Numbered from the stretch's first letter, positions 10,394 through 18,123 are shown. The stretch: 20,637 bases of DNA from Acinetobacter pullicarnis (GCF_006352475.1 NZ_VCMZ01000002.1:1-20637); one strand, 5' to 3'. Notes: generated by a model from the letters alone, not told the origin. Made by a program: numbers and translations.

Positions 10394-10681
10394 ATGATTG
10401 ACGATCTAACGCTCCAGAACCAAATCAGGGATCTGGCTTTAGCGAGTCGGAGCGAACCGACCGATGGTTGGCGTACCGAAGAGCTTGACCCTAAGTTGTG
10501 GAACGGTTGGCGTAAAATGATTCAGGGGGACCGGCTAGAAATCGCTGAATACGATCTGACGGCTAAGGTTAGCCAAGGGGACTCTCCTAGTGACAAGCCC
10601 GGAGTGGTTGAAGGTCTAAAACAAAGAATAAGGGCTTACAACTTTAGTAAACAAAGGACGTCATCAATAGCAGTGATATAA
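10394..10681 (+). CDS. Unrecognised 95-residue protein, start at the IS21 edge
   Basis: The ATG sits directly after the right end of the second IS21 element, and no clear ribosome site precedes it. This is therefore probably the 3' remainder of a longer gene and not a native start. The protein is hydrophilic and Trp-containing (DGWRTEELDPKLWNGWRKMI), with a charged, Ser-rich C-terminus. I recognise no family and no membrane segment. A 7-bp GC-rich hairpin 15 bp after the stop supports this being the end of a transcribed gene. Confidence 0.4.
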   Translation: MIDDLTLQNQIRDLALASRSEPTDGWRTEELDPKLWNGWRKMIQGDRLEIAEYDLTAKVSQGDSPSDKPGVVEGLKQRIRAYNFSKQRTSSIAVI

Positions 10682-10695
10682 AAAGTTATCTTTGC

Positions 10696-10720
10696 CGCCC
10701 CGATAAGGCTTTACGGGGCG
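10696..10720 (+). terminator. GC-rich hairpin, possible terminator
   Basis: CGCCCCG (10696-10702) pairs perfectly with CGGGGCG (10714-10720) around an 11-base loop. It lies 15 bp after the stop of the ORF at 10394-10681. There is no T run after it, so its efficiency as an intrinsic terminator is uncertain. 10721-10867 holds no recognisable gene. Confidence 0.5.
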
Positions 10721-10867
10721 ACTAAGTCTCACCCAACCGACAATTCCGATAGTTTCAGAATAAGCTTTGAGTTTTCTAAGATTGGAATTACTACACCACA
10801 GCACGTACTCGAGATACTACAAATAGCTTTTTGGTAGGACCGATACCGAATAAATATCCATAATACA

Positions 10868-11598
10868 TCAGGAGAAACTTTTTTTAATTTTCTGTAACCG
10901 GTCATAAATCAGTGGCGGATAATTTGCATGATATTCACCACACTCTGGGCAATGCTCTTGTTTTAGGTACGCTTGATTGTCGAGATCTTGATAAGGAAAA
11001 ACGCTGAAGAGAAGTTCGTGCTGCATAAGCGTTTTATAAAAACTCTTATGATAAGGTGCAATCTCGCTGTCTTTGATTTTGTCGAAATATAGGTCAACGC
11101 TGTTCAAAATGCTCATAATTTCTTTAACCCCGTCGAACCTTAAAATGTCGTCATCTTTGTGAATATCAACATCTAAGCTCTCTAGATCCTCAATGAAACA
11201 TTCGCTCGAGAATACAGAAGGATCATTGCGTCTTGCCATCAACGGTCTTTTCTTGATCGTAACTAAAATTTTTGATGTTTCTTTCGACGAACATATAAAG
11301 TTCGTGAAGTTGATCTAACTCGTGCCTTAGTTGCTCCTTCGTGTTTTCTTTTTCGATTTGCTGATGAAGGATTCTATTCGCATCAATCTGGGCTTTCAGC
11401 GCTAAAAACAGAACTACTGAACCTAGTATCTGTACGAATGGTTCGAAATACCTCCAAAAGCATCTCCTATTTCGCCATAATCCTTCAAGTAGTGAAGAGG
11501 AAGAAGAGGTAAGAATAAAGGGAAAGAAGACAGAATACACTGCCGACGACGATGACCCAGAAAGCTATTTTGGTAACAGGAGAGTTATAGATATTCAT
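10868..11598 (-). pseudogene. Putative phage abortive infection protein (PutAbiC-like membrane protein), frame-broken
   Basis: Reading from ATG 11598, the first piece (MNIYNSPVTKIAFWVIVVGS..) is a transmembrane helix. A second piece in another frame gives DYGEIGDAFGGISN, matching the W-G-x-F-G-D-x-F-G-G-x-L-N-P signature of PutAbiC-type proteins. A third piece gives the second membrane helix (PFVQILGSVVLFLALKAQ), then a coiled coil (HQQIEKENTKEQLRHELDQL). The last piece (11239-10868) has FYKTLMQHELLFSVFP, where the family has its YELLLLFY helix, and a terminal CPECGEYH zinc-ribbon-like motif. Breaks fall near 11490 and 11440 (each one base short) and near 11230. The total is about 243 residues, somewhat short for the family. 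It overlaps the upstream AraC-type gene by 14 bp. Family members are annotated from abortive infection loci; the mechanism is unknown. Confidence 0.65.
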
Positions 11599-12337
11599 TT
11601 TTACACCTTTTCAGAATTTCTTTTCTGTACGCGCTAGGAGTTTTGCCAATTTTTTTCTTAAACAACTTTTGAAAGTGTTCATGTGCCGGATACCCAATGG
11701 CTTCACTCACTTCGGAACAGACTTACCGGATCTTTAAGCAGCTGCTTTGCTTTTTCAAGCCGACAATAGGTTAAATAATCAAGAGGTGTCATGCCTGACA
11801 GCTCCTTAAATTTTGTAGTTCGTACGCGACATCCCCGCAATCCCGAGATCGTCAAGACCCCATTTTTTATCGAGACTATGATGAATAGCTTCCAAGGTTT
11901 TGCTGAGTTGCGGATTTTCGATCAGTTTCCAGGCAGACATTGGATTCTTAACGCTTGCACGAAGATAATTTCGGTCAGCTTTCTGACTAACGTGAAGGAA
12001 GCCCTGATTTTGCTTCCTGCTCTATAATACTTAAAAGCATGGCAAGCCAAGGCGAGTGGGAGTTATCAGCACTCTTGATATGCACGACATTTGCAGCGAA
12101 TTTAAGAATGGATGATCGGGTCCGCCATTAAAAAAAATGTCCGCAAACGGTGGGCTTTGAGCTTGCTCTGACGTGAGCTTCGGATTTTTAGCTCTAAATT
12201 CGGCCGCAGGCTCGGCCGTGATTTTAAAAAAGACAATGCCCTGCTGTTTGTCTGCTATACCAAATAGCTGGAAACGAAGTGAAATCCGCAAATCAAGGCT
12301 ACTCGAGACGAGACCAAGAAAACCTACTAGCTCAGGC
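11585..12337 (-). pseudogene. AraC/XylS-type regulator with cupin-type sensor domain (RclR-like), multiple frame breaks
   Basis: Pieces in different frames line up as one regulator. The N-terminal part reads LDLRISLRFQLFGIADKQQG, then FADIFFNGGPDHPFLNSL, then HIKSADNSHSPWLAMLLSII, then LTEIIFVQALR. This is the order seen in the AraC_binding_2/Cupin_6 sensor domain. The C-terminal part has two HTHs: KTLEAIHHSLDKKWGLDDLG with GIAGMSRT, then MTPLDYLTYCRLEKAKQLLK, then EVSEAIGYPAHEHFQKLFKK and TPSAYRKEILKRC. Breaks lie near 12098, 11990, 11950, 11830 and 11735. The TAA at 11587-11585 overlaps the PutAbiC-like start. The start codon is uncertain; 12337 is approximate. The gene diverges from the msr operon at 13116. 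RclR, which has this layout, senses reactive chlorine species. Confidence 0.65.
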
Positions 12338-12620
12338 CCAGGTCTTAGAGCATGAACGAAGCCATCCGCAGCGCTGCCCCTTTGGAGCTTTCTCATTTAC
12401 CAAGGCACGGGAAATGCGCGGCATAATTAAGAACTTTCATCAAAAAACAGCCCACAAAAACCGATTACTACAGCTAACTAAAACAGGCTATGAAAGTATT
12501 AATTAATTATCATGCACAACATTTCCTCATGGGAATAAGAATATAAAAATCCTTAAGGGCTGAAAAAAAGCCAGGGCTACAGTAATCAAAGGTACGGCAC
12601 GAGAAAAGGCTTAATTTATG
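12338..12620. other. Intergenic stretch without supported genes
   Basis: Before the IS3 fragment arrived this was probably the divergent regulatory region between the AraC-type regulator and the msr operon. The short plus-strand frame crossing it (12279-12506) has no recognisable family and overlaps the regulator. I see no convincing promoter or terminator here. Confidence 0.4.
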
Positions 12621-13079
12621 TGCTGTGATTGATTGGCATAGCCGCAAGGTACTTGCGCATAGGGTATCGATTAGTATGGATCGGCTTTAAATGAAGCAAT
12701 TGAAAAATATGGATCACCTGAAATATTTAATACAGACCAAGGCAGTCAGTTCGTGATGCATTTATTGAAAATCAAATGGCATTCAAATCAGTATGGATGG
12801 TAAAGGTCGATGGATTGATAATGTGATGGTTGAAATTATGGCGGAGCGTTAAATATGAAGGTGTATCTCAAAGCTTATAGCAGTGTCACAGATGCGAAAA
12901 AGCAATTGAGTGCATATTTTGAGTTTATAATCTGAAACGACCTCATTCGAGTCTAGACAAATTGACACCAAATGAGTTTTACTATGATCAGCTACCCCAA
13001 CAAAACAAGGTGGCTTAACTAGAGCGGAATATCACTTATAAATACGCTTTAGTTGTTCAAACAAGTGGGACCACCTCTG
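12621..13079 (+). mobile_element. IS3-family fragment (copy 2): 3' half of orfB plus right end
   Basis: This is nearly the same sequence as 1085-1573, in the same orientation, up to the shared CACCTCTG. Relative to copy 1 it lacks several short blocks (for example around the TAG of copy 1, and within the region after TTCGTGATGCATTTATTGA). It retains GATTGATAAT, which copy 1 has lost. The active-site Glu region (GTGATGGTTGAAATTATGG) has lost a codon. Nothing can be translated as a transposase. It ends 36 bp before the msrA start, so its right end now provides the DNA upstream of the msr operon. Confidence 0.8.
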
Positions 13080-13115
13080 TCTAATCAGTAAGTGGATGAA
13101 AACTAAGGAGGCTTT

Positions 13116-13604
13116 ATGAAACTAGATTATGTGATCGTTGCCGGAGGGTGTTTTTGGGGTCTCGAAGACCTCCTTAGGAGTCTGGACGGTGTGACGTCAA
13201 CGAAGGTGGGCTACTCTGGCGGAGATTTTGATGATCCTACCTACGCCGATATTATAACAGGGAAAACGGGGCACGCCGAAGCGGTTCGCGTGGAATACGA
13301 CCAAGACGAAATATCTCTCGAAGAGATTCTACATTACTTTTTCAAAATCCATGATCCGACTACGAAGAATCGCCAAGGAAATGATGTTGGCACTTCGTAT
13401 CGCTCGGCAGCGTTCTATCGTGACGATGCACAGAAAGCGATTATCGAAAACGTGATTGATGAGGTCAATGAGATCGGTCGCTTCGAGAATCCCGTGGTCA
13501 CGACGGTAGCCTTGGAAAAAGAGTTTTATGACGCTGAGGAGTATCACCAAAACTATTTGAAGAAGAATCCCCACGGGTACACGTGCCATTTTGAGAGAGA
13601 TTAA
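13116..13604 (+). CDS. msrA: Peptide-methionine (S)-S-oxide reductase MsrA
   Basis: This is a 162-residue enzyme that reduces the S-epimer of methionine sulfoxide in oxidised proteins. The catalytic Cys is C12 in GGCFWG. The next family blocks are present in order: VGYSGG, GHAEAVRVEYD, FFKIHDPTTKNRQGNDVGTS and YHQNYLKKNP. A Cys near the C-terminus (YTCHF) may resolve the sulfenic acid. The ATG is preceded by a near-perfect AAGGAGG. The frame is intact. It is the first gene of a co-directional operon with glutaredoxins that could recycle it. The IS3 fragment immediately upstream may have displaced the native promoter. Confidence 0.95.
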   Translation: MKLDYVIVAGGCFWGLEDLLRSLDGVTSTKVGYSGGDFDDPTYADIITGKTGHAEAVRVEYDQDEISLEEILHYFFKIHDPTTKNRQGNDVGTSYRSAAFYRDDAQKAIIENVIDEVNEIGRFENPVVTTVALEKEFYDAEEYHQNYLKKNPHGYTCHFERD

Positions 13605-13631
13605 ACCATGAATCAAACGAAAGAGGAAAAA

Positions 13632-13868
13632 ATGAAAGAACTTAAGAACGTTGTCATCTACACAAAAGACCATTGTCCGTTTAGTAAACGCGTGAAGGAG
13701 TACTTAACTTCTGAAAAAGTTGATTTTAAACAAATTCGCGTGGATGACGATCCCAAGACTTATGATGAGTTGAAGAAAAAAACCAACCTTCAAACTGTTC
13801 CGCAAGTTTTTGTGGATGGAAAATTCATTGGTAGCGCGACTGACTTCTTCGCGTGGATTGATAGCTAA
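13632..13868 (+). CDS. Glutaredoxin
   Basis: This is a small thioredoxin-fold disulfide reductase. From ATG 13632 the protein is 78 residues (MKELKNVVIYTKDHCPFSKR). The active site is C15-P-F-S, a monothiol-type CPFS and not the dithiol CPYC. TVPQVFVDGKFIGSATDF gives the cis-Pro and glutathione-binding region. I prefer 13632 to the upstream ATG at 13608 because GAGG lies just before it and the glutaredoxin fold begins there. It lies between msrA and msrB and is the likely electron donor or de-glutathionylating partner for the Msr enzymes. Intact. Confidence 0.9.
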   Translation: MKELKNVVIYTKDHCPFSKRVKEYLTSEKVDFKQIRVDDDPKTYDELKKKTNLQTVPQVFVDGKFIGSATDFFAWIDS

Positions 13869-13899
13869 AGAACAAACCCAAAAATAAAGGAGCAAATTT

Positions 13900-14337
13900 A
13901 TGTTCAACTGGGAAAGCATTAACAACTATCTCGATAACGGCACTCCCGCTCCTCCTAGAAAAGTAGAAAAGAGCGAGGAAGAGTGGAAAAAAATTCTGAC
14001 GCCCGCTCAATTTAATGTCATGCGGAAGAAAGGCACCGAGCGCCCTCACACTGGGGAACTCTGTTCATTTTATGAGGCAGGACGGTATGCCTGCGCGGGC
14101 TGCGACACTGAACTGTTTGATTCGAACGTTAAGTTTGATTCGGGAACAGGTTGGCCGAGTTTTTCTGAGCCCGTCGCCGACAACGTAATTCAATATGAAC
14201 TGGACACGACTTACGGACGAAGAATCGAAGTGCTATGCAATGTGTGCGAAGCCCACTTAGGGCACGTTTTTCCAGATGGTCCTGAGCCCTGGGGCTCGAT
14301 TCTGCATCAACTCGAGTCATTGAAGTTTGTAGAATAA
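13900..14337 (+). CDS. msrB: Peptide-methionine (R)-S-oxide reductase MsrB with scrambled active-site segment
   Basis: The MsrB fold is clear over 145 residues: LTPAQFNVMRKKGTERPHTG, the zinc Cys pairs C65/C68 (CAGC) and C113/C116 (CNVC), FDSGTGWPSF, and HLGHVFPDGPEP. C55 is the usual resolving Cys. The catalytic Cys normally sits in R-(F/Y)-C-I-N soon after GPEP. Here residues 131-139 read WGSILHQLE and no Cys is present. In another frame the same bases read GLRFC-IN-type residues. Three single-base losses between about 14288 and 14315 would explain both the lost motif and the restored final SLKFVE. As written the protein should be inactive. AAGGAG precedes the ATG. Confidence 0.85.
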   Translation: MFNWESINNYLDNGTPAPPRKVEKSEEEWKKILTPAQFNVMRKKGTERPHTGELCSFYEAGRYACAGCDTELFDSNVKFDSGTGWPSFSEPVADNVIQYELDTTYGRRIEVLCNVCEAHLGHVFPDGPEPWGSILHQLESLKFVE

Positions 14338-14357
14338 TTTTTAAATCGAGGGGGTTT

Positions 14358-14402
14358 ATGAAAGTGAACCTTTTGAAAAAAGGAGCCGTTCGTGTTGATT
14401 AA
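14358..14402 (+). other. Possible 14-codon leader ORF or displaced N-terminus
   Basis: ATG 14358 follows a GAGGGGG ribosome-site-like run and encodes MKVNLLKKGAVRVD before a stop that overlaps the GTG start of the next gene. It could be a leader that couples translation. It could equally be the true N-terminus of that gene, cut off by a frame slip. Confidence 0.3.
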
Positions 14403-14664
14403 GCTGTTCGGTCATAAAGACTGCCATAAAACCAAGATTTACCAGTCGTACTTGAAAGAAAAAGGAATCGAGTTTGATTTTTTAGATGTTCACGAAGACG
14501 ACGCGGCAGCTGATGAACTGCGATCCCTTTATACTACTGGAAAGTTAAATTTCCCGACAATACTGGTTGGGACAAAGAAGCTGAGAAACCCCAAGTTCAA
14601 GGATCTCGACAAGTGGTTGGAAGCTTCGATGAAAACGAGATCTTTTTTTGAGGATTGTAATTAG
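14392..14664 (+). CDS. Glutaredoxin-like thioredoxin-fold protein
   Basis: This is a 90-residue protein starting at GTG 14392 behind AGGAG. It begins LIKLFGHKDCHKTKIYQSYL, with one Cys at the position of the glutaredoxin N-terminal active-site Cys but HKT where the second Cys would be. KLNFPTILVGTKKLRNPKFK provides the cis-Pro loop. The layout fits a monothiol glutaredoxin-like or ArsC/Spx-like small thioredoxin fold. It is in the same operon as msrA and msrB, so a thiol-redox role is probable. The substrate is unknown. Confidence 0.7.
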   Translation: MLIKLFGHKDCHKTKIYQSYLKEKGIEFDFLDVHEDDAAADELRSLYTTGKLNFPTILVGTKKLRNPKFKDLDKWLEASMKTRSFFEDCN

Positions 14665-14684
14665 CTTAGTAAGGAGTCAGATCA

Positions 14685-14993
14685 ATGATTATAGCAGTTG
14701 TCCGCAGTCGTGTTGCCAAGGAGCACGGTGGGGAGTTTGAAAGAAGATACGCCGAGATGTCCGCGCTTGTCGAAGCCATTCCTGGTTACGGAAGCCATGA
14801 GCGGTTTTCTTCTCCTAACGGTGAAGATGTTCTAATTGTCGAGTTCCTTACCAGAGAAGCTTTCGATGCTTGGGATAAGCATCCCGAACACAAAAAAGCC
14901 AAGATGCTTGGCAAAGACTACATTTTTGAATCGTACGACGTGAAGGTCGGAGAAGTTTTTGAACGGCACACAAAGCCGGAGGTGAAATTATGA
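14685..14993 (+). CDS. ABM-domain (antibiotic biosynthesis monooxygenase-like) protein
   Basis: This is a 102-residue ferredoxin-like alpha+beta protein. It has the features MIIAVVRSRVAKEHGGEFER, VEAIPGYGSHERFSSPNGED, LIVEFLTREAFDAWDKHPEH and KKAKMLGKDYIF, typical of small ABM-family proteins. Family members are dimeric and include cofactor-independent quinone monooxygenases and haem-degrading enzymes, but many have no known reaction. The ribosome site is AAGGAG. Its stop overlaps the thiolase start (ATGA), so the two are translationally coupled, which suggests linked substrates. Intact. Confidence 0.75.
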   Translation: MIIAVVRSRVAKEHGGEFERRYAEMSALVEAIPGYGSHERFSSPNGEDVLIVEFLTREAFDAWDKHPEHKKAKMLGKDYIFESYDVKVGEVFERHTKPEVKL

Positions 14994-16261
14994 AAACGAG
15001 AAACGTTTATATCGTAGGTGGAGCTCGGATTCCATTTATGAAATCTATGACCGCATATCGAGACGTCTCAAGTGAAGAACTAATGACGGCGAGCCTAAAG
15101 AGTTTAGTTGATAGATATAACTTGGAAGGAAAAACTGTGGGCGATGTAGCCTTAGGAGCTGTCATGCACAGCTCGGCTAACTGGAATTTGGCTCGTGAAG
15201 TCGTTCAATCCTCCGGTTTGCATCCAAACACTCCGGCATATAACGTGCAACGTGCTTGCGGAACGAGCTTGGAAAATACGATTCAGATTGCTCACAAAAT
15301 TTCTAGCCACCAAATTGAAAGTGGCATTGCGGGCGGTTGATAGCAACAGCGATTTGCCCATTATGGTTAGTCGAACTTTCGCAAGAAAATTGATTGCGTT
15401 GAATTCTGCCAGAACGCTTGGTGAGAAAGTAAAAATCATTTTAGGAATTAAACCTAGCGATCTAAAGCCAGTGTTGCCCGCAGTGGTTGAGCCACGCACC
15501 GGAAAATCAATGGGTGAGCATTGCGAACTCATGGTTAAAGAGTGGAATATTTCTCGCCAAGAGCAAGATGAGTTAGCGCTGGCAAGTCACAGAAATGCAG
15601 CTCAAGCATATAAAGATGGGTTTTATGATGATCTCGTCTTTCCATTCCAAGGAAATAAGACCGATGGAATTTTGCGTGCTGATACAACTTTGGAAAAATT
15701 GTCGAAGTTAAAACCTGTTTTTGATAAATCAGAAAAAGGGACTTTGACGGCGGGAAATTCAAGCTCGCTCACAGATGGCTCATCCACCGTTCTTTTAGCA
15801 TCAGAAGAAGAGGCAAAAAAGAATAATTGGCCCCTGTTGGCTAAGATTGTGGATTCTCATACTTCCGCCGTGGATTATGTCGCTGGCGAAGGTTTGCTTA
15901 TGGCCCCAACTGTGGCGGTCAGTGAATTATTGAAGCGAAACGGCTTAAAGCTTCAGGATTTTGATTTTTACGAAATTCACGAGGCGTTCGCTGGACAAGT
16001 GCTCTGCACGATGAAGGCGTGGGAGTCTGCTGAATACTGCAAAACACGTTTGGGACGATCAGAGCCTCTCGGAAAATTGACCGCTCGAAGCTAAATGTCC
16101 GTGGAAGTAGCATTGCCCTTGGGCATCCGTTTGCGGCTACTGGCGCTAAGATCGTCGGAGTTTTAGCAAAGATACTGCACTCAGCTGGTCCTGGAAAACG
16201 TGGCCTTATCGTCGTTTGCACGGCGGGAGGAATGGGAGTGGCTACAATTCTTGAAAGTTAG
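14990..16261 (+). pseudogene. Thiolase (acetyl-CoA C-acyltransferase, FadI-like), two frameshifts
   Basis: Three frame pieces make one thiolase of about 424 residues. Piece 1 has IVGGARIPFMKSMTAYRD and the acyl-carrying C90 in NVQRACGTSLEN. Piece 2 has GKSMGEHCELMVKEWNISRQ, TAGNSSSLTDGSST and the catalytic His region YEIHEAFAGQV. Piece 3 (in a third frame from about 16079) has SSIALGHPFAATGAK and VVCTAGGMGVA, with the other catalytic His and Cys. One base is missing near 15336 and one near 16079. The HEAFA motif, not NEAFA, points to the FadI-type beta-oxidation branch. It follows the ABM gene by a 4-bp overlap. Why a thiolase sits in a methionine-sulfoxide repair operon is unclear. Confidence 0.9.
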
Positions 16262-16270
16262 GAGAAAAAT

Positions 16271-16785
16271 ATGTCGGATCTAAAAATGAAAAAGAAGACG
16301 GTGTTGAAAGCTATGAATTTGCAACCCCTGAAGCAATCGAAGAAGCATTGAAAATCGGGAAGCTTAGTCAAACGGTTTTCGGCATGGGTTGCTTTTGGGG
16401 ACCGGATTCTAATTTTGGAGGGACGCAGGGAGTAGTGCAAACACGTGTTGGCTACGCTGGAGCATCAACTCTGGATCCGAGTTACCGCAACATCAACGGA
16501 CACGCCGAAGTCGTCAGAGTGATCTACGATAAAGACCAAATCAGCTACAGGGAACTTCTTGGAAGTTTTGAATCATGGTCTGTTCATGGTAGAAAGCAGG
16601 GCCAGTATCGCCAGATACTTTTTGTTTTTGATCTGGAGCAAAAACAAGTAGCTGAAGAACTGATTCAAGCGATTGGAAAGGAGAAATCTCCCGAGGTGAT
16701 TGAGGCCGGAGAACAAAATGGTTATTTTGGCCCGCCGAAGATTACCATCAAAAGCATCGTCTTCGCAGAAACAAACAGCTTGTAA
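16271..16785 (+). pseudogene. Second, divergent MsrA-like protein, frameshifted at its start
   Basis: ATG 16271 (MSDLK) lies after GGAG and is 9 bp from the thiolase stop, but the family frame is entered only after the A5 run at 16282-16286. One more A would fuse MSDLK to NEKEDGVESYEFATPEAIEE and the MsrA core. The core has the catalytic Cys in GMGCFWG, then VVQTRVGYAGAS, INGHAEVVRVIYDKDQISYR and GQYRQILFVFDLEQK. The usual KIHDPTTxNRQGND block is altered (ESWSVHGRKQGQYR) and the usual C-terminal HQxY block is absent. This is probably a distinct MsrA subgroup or a further truncated gene. Last gene of the operon. Confidence 0.7.
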
Positions 16786-17149
16786 GTCTTGCAGAAGTAG
16801 ATTTCGGTCCTCGCTGGGATGAACATCTGTATTTTACTAAATTAAATAGTACCGATAGAAAGGCTTCAGTCTCTCAAGCTGGCTAAAAAAGTTGTCTCCG
16901 GAAATGCAGAAAGCTTACCGAATCGGTTAATCTGAAATTGCAGCTGGCTAAAGAACTCTATTTTCTATATGTAAAGAATGTGACGATCTCCTTCACATGG
17001 AGTCCAAGAGAGCATAAAAAATCTGTGTAAGTCGCATTACCCATGTATTTGAAAGGAATAAATAATGCCAATATCAGACCAGCTTATCGACCGAAGCAAG
17101 ACCTCAGTTTTTATGAGGTCTTGAGATCAGCGCAGCATGAACAGATCTC
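16786..17149. other. Intergenic segment; border between two source regions
   Basis: No gene is supported here. A short plus frame after the msrA2 stop (VSLAEVDFGPRWDEHLYF, about 16784-16888) may be a displaced C-terminus of that gene. ATG 17065 opens a 19-codon frame behind GGAATAA that runs into the hairpin at 17098-17122. CTCCTTCACATGGAG near 16990 is a short imperfect dyad. Beyond it, gene style and orientation change, which suggests a recombination border. Confidence 0.4.
17098..17122. terminator. Perfect 9-bp hairpin between convergent genes
   Basis: AAGACCTCA (17098-17106) and TGAGGTCTT (17114-17122) pair perfectly around a 7-base loop (GTTTTTA). It lies 28 bp beyond the stop of the minus-strand diguanylate cyclase gene. 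No U run follows on either strand, so it may act as a transcript-stabilising end or a weak bidirectional terminator. Confidence 0.5.
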
Positions 17150-18123
17150 TTACAGTGTGGCGAACACACTGGTTTGATTGCGGCCTTGGGTTTTAGCTTT
17201 GTATAACATCTGATCGGCGACTTCGAGCAACTGCTTTTTGTCGTCAAATAAATCAGCGCTGGCCAAACCTATGCTGACCGTTAATTGTCGTAATAACCAC
17301 TCATGGTTAGCCACTACCAGCCTTAACTTTTCCAGTGTTTTATTTGCGGACGCTGTCTGTGCCTGGCAGGATCAGCACAAACTCTTCACCACCATAACGG
17401 GCGAAAAAGTCATAGTTCCTGCTATGGCGCTGAAACAGAGCCGCGACTTGACTCAGTGCCTCATCTCCTGCGGCATGACCATAGCTGTCGTTAAAACTCT
17501 TAAAGTGATCAATATCAATCAATGCCAGTACAAAAGATTGTCCTGTTCTTTGCCAGCGAGCAAATTCAGCTTCAAACTTGAGGTCAAAAGCTCTTCTGTT
17601 GTTCACCCCTGTCAGCGCATCCGTCATGCTGGTATTATGTAATTTCGCCGACTTTTTTCAGCTCCAGTATGGCGATCACTTGTCTGGACAGAGCCTGCAA
17701 AGAGCTTATCTGCCGCTGGTTCAGCTGCTTAGGAACATGATCATAGACACAAATAGTACCAATCACTGCACCTTCGGGATCAATCAGCGGCGAGCCAGCA
17801 TAAAATCGGTAGCCAGGTCCTGAAATCACCATAGCATTGGTACTGAATCTGTGATCTAAAGTAGCGTCAGGGACCACCATTACCGCATCAGGTGTTTCCA
17901 TTGCATACACGCAAAAGGACTCTTTAATTAATACAGAGGTACGCGAAATACCAACTTTTGCAATTAGATTCAGCTTTGTGTCATCGGTTCGCGTCACCAT
18001 AGCCACTGGTGCATCACAGATATAACACGCCAGTTCAGTGATATCCCGCAGGTTCTGATCTGCTTCAGCAGGTGCTTTTAGTGTGGTTTCTGCACTAGCT
18101 GTTTGAGCTAAACTAAAGGTCAT
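17150..18123 (-). pseudogene. GAF-GGDEF diguanylate cyclase, two frame breaks
   Basis: From ATG 18123 (behind GGAGAAG) a GAF sensor domain spans residues about 25-160 (ELACYICDAPVAMVTRTDDT and GYRFYAGSPLIDPEGAVIGT). In the next frame follows MTDALTGVNNRRAFDLKFEA, DIDHFKSFNDSYGHAAGDEA and the intact signature RYGGEEFVLILPG. The last frame gives LTVSIGLASADLF and DQMLYKAKTQGRNQ. The A6 run at 17653-17658 (minus strand) appears one base too long, and one base is missing near 17352. Restored, the protein is about 325 residues. GGDEF enzymes with GGEEF are active and make cyclic di-GMP from GTP. I see no RxxD inhibitory site at the usual position. It is probably soluble, as no membrane segment is visible. 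Confidence 0.88.

Noticed and set aside
12279..12506. Plus-strand ORF of 75 residues
   Set aside because: It overlaps the N-terminal part of the AraC-type regulator on the other strand and shows no recognisable domain.
15152..15532. Minus-strand ORF across the thiolase
   Set aside because: The thiolase motifs on the plus strand explain this stretch; the minus frame is a shadow.
16979..17000. TGTGA...TCACA pair resembling a CRP site
   Set aside because: The spacer is 9 bases, not the 6 required for CRP.
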